From Halococcus sediminicola (GTDB lineage Archaea; Halobacteriota; Halobacteria; Halobacteriales; Halococcaceae): 64,000 nt of DNA. This document shows, one piece after another, positions 54,456 through 62,294 of the stretch. The position numbers and the translations under genes were made by a program. The notes beneath the pieces are model-generated. The model was not told the DNA's origin. It was given only the letters and a program-made list of their open reading frames with translations, and made no database searches. Position 1 is the stretch's first letter. Every line of letters begins with the position of its first letter. Location: the NCBI RefSeq assembly GCF_000755245.1, contig NZ_BBMP01000024.1, positions 62,001-126,000 on the forward strand, in the 5' to 3' direction.

Positions 54456-55193
54456 ATGACCGACGAGGATGCTAGCCGGTATTTACTCCCGACGGTCGAG
54501 GACCGCCGTCCGGAACTGCTCAGTGACCGCAATATCTCGCCTCTCAGCCAGCTTCCTGGGGATAGTACTGTCTCGCGAGCTGATCTCCAGCGTGACGAAA
54601 CCGTTCGGCGATGGGGGCTCGTCACGCCGAGTGCGACGCGTATCGGCCGAGCCGACGCACCTGAACACGACCTCAGTGAGAACGTTCGGCGACTCCACGA
54701 CGAACGTCATCCCGCGATGGAGGGCTACAGCCGGCGGGCTCACCGGCTTGAAAAGCTCCGACTGACCCACGCATTATGTAGCAGTCTCGATCTCACCCCG
54801 TGGCAGCGCGATCGCGCCATTGGGACGATGGTTGACCTAGACCTCACCGCCTTCGGGAGTCAGCGCGCCATCCCCAAGGTCGCGCTCGTCGTGATCCGCC
54901 ACGTCGTCGACCACGAACGCGAGCATCATCTCGGTCTCCACGACGACGAGTGGATCGCCGAACAATCTCCAGAGAAACTCGCAGCCCTCTACGACCAGTT
55001 CCACTCCATTACCGACGAGGAGTCGTTTTCGAGTCTCTGCGAGAACCACGACCTCGATACCACCAGCCTCAATCGGCTTCGCCGAACCCTCGTCGACCAA
55101 CTCGACGAACGCGACCTCCACGATGCGGTCTATGGCCGTAACCCATACCGTGACCCGAGCCTCCCGAGTCCCGAAATTCGCTCCTCGACTTGA
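54456..55193 (+). CDS. Paralogue of the haloarchaeal RNA polymerase epsilon subunit
   Basis: A 245-residue protein. Central phrases RRWGLVTPSATRIGRADAPE, PWQRDRAIGTMVDLDLTAF and GSQRAIPKVALVVIRHVVD are, as I remember them, the signature of the haloarchaeal protein annotated as RNA polymerase subunit epsilon. It ends in DAVYGRNPYRDPSLPSP, again typical. The N-terminus (about 1-50) is extra and rich in Asp/Arg. It lies in the defence island, not in the housekeeping locus, so it is likely a second copy with altered role. Function remains uncertain. Confidence 0.65.
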   Translation: MTDEDASRYLLPTVEDRRPELLSDRNISPLSQLPGDSTVSRADLQRDETVRRWGLVTPSATRIGRADAPEHDLSENVRRLHDERHPAMEGYSRRAHRLEKLRLTHALCSSLDLTPWQRDRAIGTMVDLDLTAFGSQRAIPKVALVVIRHVVDHEREHHLGLHDDEWIAEQSPEKLAALYDQFHSITDEESFSSLCENHDLDTTSLNRLRRTLVDQLDERDLHDAVYGRNPYRDPSLPSPEIRSST

Positions 55194-55751
55194 TCTGATA
55201 CCTTTCTCATTGATTTGTTGATATATCCATATCGATAACTTGTCATCACGCATCGCTATCACGAGATCGCCGTCAGCGGAGGAGCGACGGAAGCACGAAG
55301 AGAATACAGCAAACGAGCATGTCGGTAATGGGAAAATCAGCCATCACTCGGTGAGGCCACATGATTGCAGGGGCTTAAAGCACTGAATGTCGCGGTCTTT
55401 CCGCCACTCACACCCTGTATTAGTGCTGACTACCCTTCCGCCAGTATGTGGATAGCTAAGTCTCACACCCGCTGGTAAAGCAGTGATCGAATGATCGCCT
55501 TCTTTTCAGAACTGGCTAAGATAAGCAACCGGGTATTCTCTACAGCCCGTAGAGAAACAGGCGCTTCTTACTTGGACAATAGTGTTGCTGCTCATTTGTC
55601 CTCAGTAGCGTCTCTACACGTTCATACTCACTGCACTTAGAGGAAATTCACCTCAGTGCTGCTTATAAAATGGACGTGGATCGAACATACTGACACCGGG
55701 GGATAACGGCTATAGTATTACTGCCATGTACTATTGGTGTGAATAGAATCC
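55194..55751. other. Intergenic stretch without gene
   Basis: 558 bases, low-complexity mix of GC- and AT-rich parts. Includes a TCTCTACACGTTCATACTC stretch at about 55612 that is similar to the IS/MITE end (CTCTGCACGTTCATAAA-type), but with mismatches and no partner end seen. No gene or RNA recognised. The promoter of the gene at 55752 should be near its right end (AGTATTACTG). Confidence 0.5.
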
Positions 55752-56921
55752 ATGCCGAGGCTCAATGAATACACTCCCACGTCTGAAAAATCGGGCTACT
55801 ACATCCGAGCCAACGTCGGCGGGTCCCACCCGATTACCCTTCAGGTAACCGATCTTGCCCGGCTTATCTTCGAGAAGACTGGCTACGAACCCGAGCGAGC
55901 GGTCCCGACCAGGTTAGTGTGGGCCATGTACGACCTGCACCTCCTCTACACCCACAAATCGCTGGACATCGATGCGGTCTCCGAGGTTTCCACGGGCGAA
56001 ATTTTGCAGGACCTTGATCTCGATAGTACTCTCTCCGAAACCGAACGAACCCGCCTCATTTCGTACATTCACGAATACGAAGGGGAGCAGAAAAGCACCC
56101 TGACACGGTTGAAACGCGAACTGGAGCGATCCACTGCTGCTAACACTGATACCGACGTCGACGGCACCGGTGCAAACGAGGACACTGATCAATCCGCCTT
56201 CAGCATGACATTGGATGAGGCTATCTCTCATCTCTACATGATAGCAGGCGATGTGAACCACTACAGACGCGTAAAGGGCGATATCGATAGAACGTATCTG
56301 ATGCAGTCACTCCGCACGTTTATCCCGCATCCATATGCTGATACCGAGAACGCCTCAATAACGGGCAACAATCTGATTGAATACCCTGTAATTCACCCAG
56401 AGCGTGGCGTGACCTGTCTGTTGACGGATTATCGCCGGCACCGACAACTGAGCGAGTACATTGACGCCGATTACTCGTGTCGGTTTACCGGGAGCGAAAC
56501 AGGGGCGACGGGATACGTGAACCATGAGTGGATCGTGGCGTTCACGCCCACTGACAATGGGCAGTATGACCGCGAGGAGTTCAGACGGGACTTAACTTGG
56601 ATACTCCCACGGGATCCCGTCAAGCTCGACGAACCCGTGCAGGATGACCTCGCCGATAAAGACCATCTGGTATACGACACGGACGAGAGCACCATCATCG
56701 AGTACAGGGGGAAGAAGGCCACTCCCTGTAAACGAGTGAGTCGTTACTCCGAGCACCATTTTCGTAGCGTGGAGGTGGTGCGTATCAGCAACAACGGCAA
56801 TCCGGTCATCAATATCGGAACCGCAGAAGCACTCTTGGATGAGGGAGAACCAGGCCACGAATACGTTGCAGAGAAGCAGTCCGGGTATGAGTGGCGAGCG
56901 ATCTCGGAGATCACTCAGTAG
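55752..56921 (+). CDS. Unrecognised 389-residue protein in the defence island
   Basis: No family is recognised. What can be seen: residues about 1-60 (YYIRANVGGSHPITLQVT, then LIFEKTGY) look like a short folded domain; 95-150 is charged and ends in a disordered Thr/Asp linker; 160-390 contains many aromatic and acidic residues (HEWIVAFTPTDNGQYDREEF). There are no membrane segments or obvious nuclease or ATPase motifs. The ATG at 55752 is the first in frame. It sits between an epsilon-like gene and a restriction-type operon, so a role in defence or its control is possible. Confidence 0.75.
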   Translation: MPRLNEYTPTSEKSGYYIRANVGGSHPITLQVTDLARLIFEKTGYEPERAVPTRLVWAMYDLHLLYTHKSLDIDAVSEVSTGEILQDLDLDSTLSETERTRLISYIHEYEGEQKSTLTRLKRELERSTAANTDTDVDGTGANEDTDQSAFSMTLDEAISHLYMIAGDVNHYRRVKGDIDRTYLMQSLRTFIPHPYADTENASITGNNLIEYPVIHPERGVTCLLTDYRRHRQLSEYIDADYSCRFTGSETGATGYVNHEWIVAFTPTDNGQYDREEFRRDLTWILPRDPVKLDEPVQDDLADKDHLVYDTDESTIIEYRGKKATPCKRVSRYSEHHFRSVEVVRISNNGNPVINIGTAEALLDEGEPGHEYVAEKQSGYEWRAISEITQ

Positions 56922-57177
56922 CTCCGGCGGGCACTCGTCAAGTTAGTCGCTCACCGGTCTGTCGTCGGTGACGAGCGAGACTTTGATCGATGGTAAAACG
57001 CGATTTTCTCGGACTTGATAGGATGCATTCTGCCAGCCCTACTTCAATTTGAGCCAATCCAACTCTTGCAAGGGTGGTAGAAAACGATAGTTTTGCACCT
57101 GTCCATAGAAGCAGAGTTGAAGGCTGGACTATTAATCAACGACGAGATCGGACTATCTCATTACCCACCAGAGCAGG

Positions 57178-58893
57178 TCAGAGGCTCCACACATCAACTG
57201 CTGCTTGTGCAAGTTTCTCACTTCTAGTCTCAATCTCGGAAATCCCCCACTTCGTATGATCTTGGAGTTTATGGGTCATTTTGAAGTCTGTCTCGTCTTC
57301 TGTATAGTACTCTTGTTTCTTCTCCAACGATCTATTCGAAGCCCTGATGTTTGGATCTTCTTCAAGAAGGGTGAGATTGCCGATTTTTTTCTTGAACTCA
57401 TCATGCTCATCTTCTGTTATATCAAACGGATCTAGCCAGAGTTTGATGAGGTTCTTACCGTGTCGCTCGGGAAGAATATGCTCAATATGGACCTGGTAAC
57501 GGCTCTCTACAACTTCTTTACCACCATGACCCAAGTGGCTTTCTTCTATTTTACTCAAGATATACTTAGTTCTGTCAGTTCGGGGAAAATCTTCCCGTGT
57601 GAAGTGACGTATGAATTGTTCATCAGCTGGAAACCGTCCCTCTGATTCAAGATAGTCATCCATGTACTGAAGTGGATCGTCATGTTTGAACGCATTCTGT
57701 GCTAAGTGATTGAAAATCGTGTCATGAGGACCGGTATTTCGGTCGCAGATTTGTCTTCGAATAAGTAGCGCGTTTGATTTCTGAATTATTCCTTTGAGTA
57801 CGTCTACATCATCTGATTCTGAGAAGGCCCTAAGAAGAAACGTGAAGGGCGTAATCGAAACGATCTCGGCATCACGGAGTAAGCGATTTATTTCGGAGTT
57901 CTCGCTCTCGCTGAATCGTTCAATCTTTTGCTGTAATAGTCTCTGAAAAATTCCCGACTTTTTTCGTATGTCTTCTAGAAGTGATTCAATATTATCAGTC
58001 TCGTCAATCGTGTCAGTGAATGTCGGCTCATATAATTTACTTTCTGTTATTTTCTCGTTTATCCCGAGAAGCGAGGAAGACATGCAGTACTGTCTAAAGA
58101 AAGTCGTTCCCGAATTGTGGATAGCAGATATACTTTCTATGTTCTTGATGATATCGCCCCAAAGGTCTTCAACACGCTCTTCATCTGTGTTTTTCCGATT
58201 CGAGGCTTTCATCAGAAGGTAGTTCTTCATAAGATCGATTGGCGAAAGAGATAACCCACGATTATTCATTGTCTCGAATAGTTGATATGCCTCGGAGTGG
58301 CCCTTCGCGGTAATTGATACGTAGATCAACTGATCAAGGATCCCGTCATGTAGATTCTTGACTTCTTGTAAACTGCTGCACTCAGTGTCAAGTTTGCCAC
58401 GGAAATACTCGTAAGCAGACACTATTTTTTCGTTGTCGATCTCGTCGTTGTAAGACTTCACGAGGTTCTCGTAGCTATCTTGGTCTAAATTGCCTAGGAC
58501 TAGCCTCATCCCTTGGCGTTTGCCATCTCGATCGACAATCCACAAATTTTCTTCAATTGTCTCTACTCGTTGTTCTATTTCTTTCTCAGAATGATTTTCT
58601 TGAAGATAGTCTCTTATTGCGCAGAGCAGAATCGAGATAGTCGTGATTCGTTGCTGTCCATCTACTATGTCTATTTCATTCATCCCCTGTGCAACATGCG
58701 TTTCAGACATGAAAACGACAGTTCCAAAAAAATGGCTGCCATCCGGAACAATATCATTGAGATCATCCCAAAGATCAGTGAAGTGCTCTTCTTCCCAAGA
58801 GTATCTTCGTTGGTATGATGGGATTCGTAGTCTTTCGTTCTGATCAAATAAGTCCCCCATTTCTTTCGGGCGGATCTGCTCAGCTATTTGCAT
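57178..58893 (-). CDS. GmrSD-type endonuclease (DUF262 plus DUF1524)
   Basis: A 571-residue single-chain GmrSD-like protein. The DUF262 N-terminal half has IPSYQRRYSW (residues 24-33) and DGQQR (78-82), the NTP-dependent part. The DUF1524 C-terminal half has an HNH-like site HIEHILPERHGKNL (469-482) and GNLTLL, with Asn/Lys ends. GmrSD proteins cut modified DNA (glucosylated 5-hmC) or act in other anti-phage systems. The gene is clearly more AT-rich than its neighbours, a sign of transfer. It follows the helicase gene on the same strand after 116 bases. Intact. Confidence 0.9.
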   Translation of the reverse strand: MQIAEQIRPKEMGDLFDQNERLRIPSYQRRYSWEEEHFTDLWDDLNDIVPDGSHFFGTVVFMSETHVAQGMNEIDIVDGQQRITTISILLCAIRDYLQENHSEKEIEQRVETIEENLWIVDRDGKRQGMRLVLGNLDQDSYENLVKSYNDEIDNEKIVSAYEYFRGKLDTECSSLQEVKNLHDGILDQLIYVSITAKGHSEAYQLFETMNNRGLSLSPIDLMKNYLLMKASNRKNTDEERVEDLWGDIIKNIESISAIHNSGTTFFRQYCMSSSLLGINEKITESKLYEPTFTDTIDETDNIESLLEDIRKKSGIFQRLLQQKIERFSESENSEINRLLRDAEIVSITPFTFLLRAFSESDDVDVLKGIIQKSNALLIRRQICDRNTGPHDTIFNHLAQNAFKHDDPLQYMDDYLESEGRFPADEQFIRHFTREDFPRTDRTKYILSKIEESHLGHGGKEVVESRYQVHIEHILPERHGKNLIKLWLDPFDITEDEHDEFKKKIGNLTLLEEDPNIRASNRSLEKKQEYYTEDETDFKMTHKLQDHTKWGISEIETRSEKLAQAAVDVWSL

Positions 58894-59009
58894 CCTAATC
58901 TACCGTATAGCACCGTTCCCTAATAAAGTTCAAACCGATTCTTCACCCGATTCTTATTGAAATCCCGTTATTAGACTTAGTAGCATACGCATTGCTTGTA
59001 CGCGGCGAC

Positions 59010-62000
59010 TCACGGTGTGTGTGGCGCAACAGCAAGCCAGCAAATTAGCTGCACTTCCTCTTCTTCGATCAGTGGAAGCGGTTCCGGTGGCTCAGATGGT
59101 TGAAGACCAAGATCCTCGATCTTCTCAACAAGCTCTTTCGTTTTCTCATCCGGATCGATCTCTCGATCGTAGATGTCGCGAAGCTCGCGCTCGTAGCGAC
59201 GTCCCCATGGCGCTTCAACAGATTCGATCAGTTCTCGAAATTCTCCTTCTAACATATCCGGCGGGTGTTCACGAAGGTGGTCAGCGACACGAATAAACAG
59301 AGGACGTATCTCCGGCTCGATATTCCGTGGGTCAGTTTGCTCCATCCACTGGTTGTAGATGTCTTCGCGCGCTATCTCCCATGTATCGTAGACTTGATTC
59401 CGCATACTCACTGGCAATGCACGTTCGGTATCGTGTGAGCACTCGATCCGCTGTAAGCAACTGAGCGTATCCTCAATGAGCGCTTCTGTCTCATCGCCGC
59501 TTCCTACTGCCGTGAGAGGGAGAAAGCGAGTAAAGATCTTCTCACCGACACGGGCACAGAAGAAGTAGCCTGGATTCGGTCCTCTGAATCCGGAGCCGGC
59601 ACCCCAAGGGAGTGATTTAATGGTTTCTTCGTGGTCTTTGAGTCCACGGCGCAGCTCTTGCCTGAACTCCTCACCAGAGTAGGCGGCTGCACCCGAACCA
59701 CCTTGTTCGACCGCCTCCTGTTTCTCCTGCCGAATCGACTCAATATCCTCACGTTTATCAGCGTAGTTCTGCTCAAGCGTGGTGCTCTCCGGGAATATCT
59801 CGCTGTCAAGGCCAATAGAGTGTGCCGCTTGTGTGAGTTTTTCACGGACGCGGAATTCGAGCTTAAGGAGATCGTCTAATCGGTCCTCAGGGAAGAACGA
59901 GTATGCATATATCTCCGAGTGCTTCGAATTGATCCGGTCGATTCGTCCGTTTCGCTGGACGACTCGCATCGGGTTCCAGGGGAGGTCGTAGTTCACTACG
60001 TTCCGCGACTGCTGCAGATTTACACCCTGACCGAGCACGTCAGTTGCAACTAAGATATCGAACTCATCTTCCGTATCAGTTGGTGCATCCGTTGATTCAG
60101 GGGCGAAGCCAGTAACCGCTTGTTCGCGTGAAACGCCGCGTTTGTTGCTGTCACCCGCAACCCCGGCGATTCTCCCCCGGTAGCACGCGAGCCGATCGTC
60201 CTCTTCAACCGCCTTATCGAGATAGTCAAGGATCCAGTCTACCGTGTCCTCGTAGTAAGAGAACAAGAGGACTTTTCGATTTCGTCGGAATTCCTCATCG
60301 TTAGCTGCGTCCGCCTCTGCCTGCCTAGCGACCCTAGCAAGCGTCTCGTGCAATGCCGACAGCTTGCCGTCATCTCCAAGACTAACGGCTTCAGCCCGAC
60401 GTTTCCAGCGTTTGAGGATCTTAATGTCGTTCCGCAAGTCGTCTTTGAGTGCGTCTTCGTAGAGGGATCCCGATGCAGTGTCCACAACACCACCGCCAGA
60501 GAGCGCTTCAGCGAACGCCTCATCATTGTCGGACTCGACCCACTCATCGATAGCCTCAGAGTTCGGTACTCGACCTGAATCGACGATATCGAGGGTCGCT
60601 TCGTACTGTTCGATCATCCTTCCGAGTGTCTTTGCGAATGCTCGACGCGATGATTCGAATCGTTTGAGCAGGCCTGTTCGCATGAGGCCGACGAGTGCGA
60701 GGTTCGAACCATCTTCTTCCCCAATCTGGTAATCCGAAATGCGATAGCGTGCGAGCGTGAGTTCCGGTTCGCCGTTCTCGCCCTCTACGAGGCCTCGGGC
60801 AACATCATCGAAGAAGTCCTCGCCGATAGCCTCGTTCAAAGTGTAATCGACGCGCTTGGGGTTCACGTCGGGGAACGTAATTCGGATCTCGCCATCAGGC
60901 GTTGGGATGGTTTCGTTCGGATAATACTTTTTGACGAAACGGCGCGTTCGGCGTACAGTTGTCTGGTCGAGTACGTCGAACAGCGCCTCGGGGCTCAGTT
61001 CGGAAGGATCCTCAGCCTGTGCCGATTTGAACCGCTCTCGAAGTGACGGGATGCCCTCGGAGGCGAACGCAGCGTCGTTCTTGATGAACGTATTGAGGAG
61101 GTAATAGAGGTCCCAGAGCGAGTTGTTGACTGGTGTCGCTGTAAGCATCACAAGATCCTTCGGCGGGTCACCTCGGAGAAGAGTTCGCAGCGCGTGAGTT
61201 TGGTCGGCGTTGGGATTTCTAAATGCGTGTGCCTCGTCGACGACGATCAGCTGGAACTCGTCGAGGTCCTGACCGAGGTTGTCTTGACTTCCACCCAGAC
61301 GAATGTCGTTTCGAAGTTGGCTATAGGAGACAATCGTGAAATGGAAGTTCCAGTTGGCTCGTTGTTTCTTCCACATCCCGTCTCGAAGGTAGGCAGGAGC
61401 GACAACCAGCGCTTTCTGACGGTTTTCTTGGACCGTCTCTTCGAGAATTTCTCCTGCGATGAACGTCTTACCGAGGCCAACCTCGTCGGCGATAATTACG
61501 CCATTATGCTCTTCGAGGAAGCGCTTGGCACGGAACGCACCATCGTTCTGGAAGTTGGTGAGTTGGATTGCTCCCTCTGTCTCTTCGCGTTCTTGCTCGA
61601 TCTCGTCGCGATAGCGTTCCCAGAGAACACGGAGGTAAATGAAATACGGTTCGTATGGTTCGAACCGTTCCTCGTAGATACCTGCAAGGTCGTATGGCTC
61701 ACTCTCGGCCCAGACATCCTCGAACCAGTCCTCGACCTGCTCGGTAACGTGTGGTTCATAGTGGCCGAGATTGAGTTCGAGGTTCGAGTTGAGACCAGCC
61801 CATGTGAAGTTCGACGACCCAGCGAGAACGCCCTGCTCGTGTGAGAACAGGAACGCCTTCCCATGTAAAAATCGGTCTTCGTACCGACGAACGTCGACTC
61901 GCTCGCTGTTCAGAAAGTCTATCATTGTCTGCAGATTATCGTCGGTCTCGCGGGAGAAGCCGAGCAAGTCACGATCGCGTTCAAGGTTCTCGTCGAGCGA

Positions 62001-62294
62001 CTGGAGCGCGGAGTCGACACGTTGTTGGTCGTATTTATCTTTCCGTGGCTCACCGGGCTTTCGCCACCGCTTGCGGTCTTTCTCGTCGGGTTCCGCCCCG
62101 AGGAGTATCCGTACGCGACCAACCTGATCAAGTCCTTCGGCGAGTGAGAAGTATCCACCAGGATTGAAGTAGCCACTCGCGATGTCGAGGTCGGGTTTGT
62201 CGGCGAGTAGAGCGTCCAACTCTTCAAGATACTCGCTGATGGCCGCCGCGAGCGTGTTGCCCGCTCGATTATCGACAAACTCGGGTCGAGTCAT
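59010..62294 (-). CDS. PLD-nuclease/SNF2-helicase fusion
   Basis: A 1094-residue protein. An N-terminal PLD-like domain has FLHGKAFLF (His144, Lys146) and GSSNFTWAG, but the usual Asp of H-x-K-x4-D is Ser. The helicase core has Walker A ADEVGLGKTFIAG (269-281), DEAH (353-356) and the late motif VVQRNGRIDRIN. The last 250 residues are a helical extension. Its start overlaps the methyltransferase stop (ATGA), so they are coupled. Resembles DrmD-like helicases of DISARM but no drmA-C genes are visible. Likely restriction-type defence on unmodified or foreign DNA. Confidence 0.88.
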   Translation of the reverse strand: MTRPEFVDNRAGNTLAAAISEYLEELDALLADKPDLDIASGYFNPGGYFSLAEGLDQVGRVRILLGAEPDEKDRKRWRKPGEPRKDKYDQQRVDSALQSLDENLERDRDLLGFSRETDDNLQTMIDFLNSERVDVRRYEDRFLHGKAFLFSHEQGVLAGSSNFTWAGLNSNLELNLGHYEPHVTEQVEDWFEDVWAESEPYDLAGIYEERFEPYEPYFIYLRVLWERYRDEIEQEREETEGAIQLTNFQNDGAFRAKRFLEEHNGVIIADEVGLGKTFIAGEILEETVQENRQKALVVAPAYLRDGMWKKQRANWNFHFTIVSYSQLRNDIRLGGSQDNLGQDLDEFQLIVVDEAHAFRNPNADQTHALRTLLRGDPPKDLVMLTATPVNNSLWDLYYLLNTFIKNDAAFASEGIPSLRERFKSAQAEDPSELSPEALFDVLDQTTVRRTRRFVKKYYPNETIPTPDGEIRITFPDVNPKRVDYTLNEAIGEDFFDDVARGLVEGENGEPELTLARYRISDYQIGEEDGSNLALVGLMRTGLLKRFESSRRAFAKTLGRMIEQYEATLDIVDSGRVPNSEAIDEWVESDNDEAFAEALSGGGVVDTASGSLYEDALKDDLRNDIKILKRWKRRAEAVSLGDDGKLSALHETLARVARQAEADAANDEEFRRNRKVLLFSYYEDTVDWILDYLDKAVEEDDRLACYRGRIAGVAGDSNKRGVSREQAVTGFAPESTDAPTDTEDEFDILVATDVLGQGVNLQQSRNVVNYDLPWNPMRVVQRNGRIDRINSKHSEIYAYSFFPEDRLDDLLKLEFRVREKLTQAAHSIGLDSEIFPESTTLEQNYADKREDIESIRQEKQEAVEQGGSGAAAYSGEEFRQELRRGLKDHEETIKSLPWGAGSGFRGPNPGYFFCARVGEKIFTRFLPLTAVGSGDETEALIEDTLSCLQRIECSHDTERALPVSMRNQVYDTWEIAREDIYNQWMEQTDPRNIEPEIRPLFIRVADHLREHPPDMLEGEFRELIESVEAPWGRRYERELRDIYDREIDPDEKTKELVEKIEDLGLQPSEPPEPLPLIEEEEVQLICWLAVAPHTP

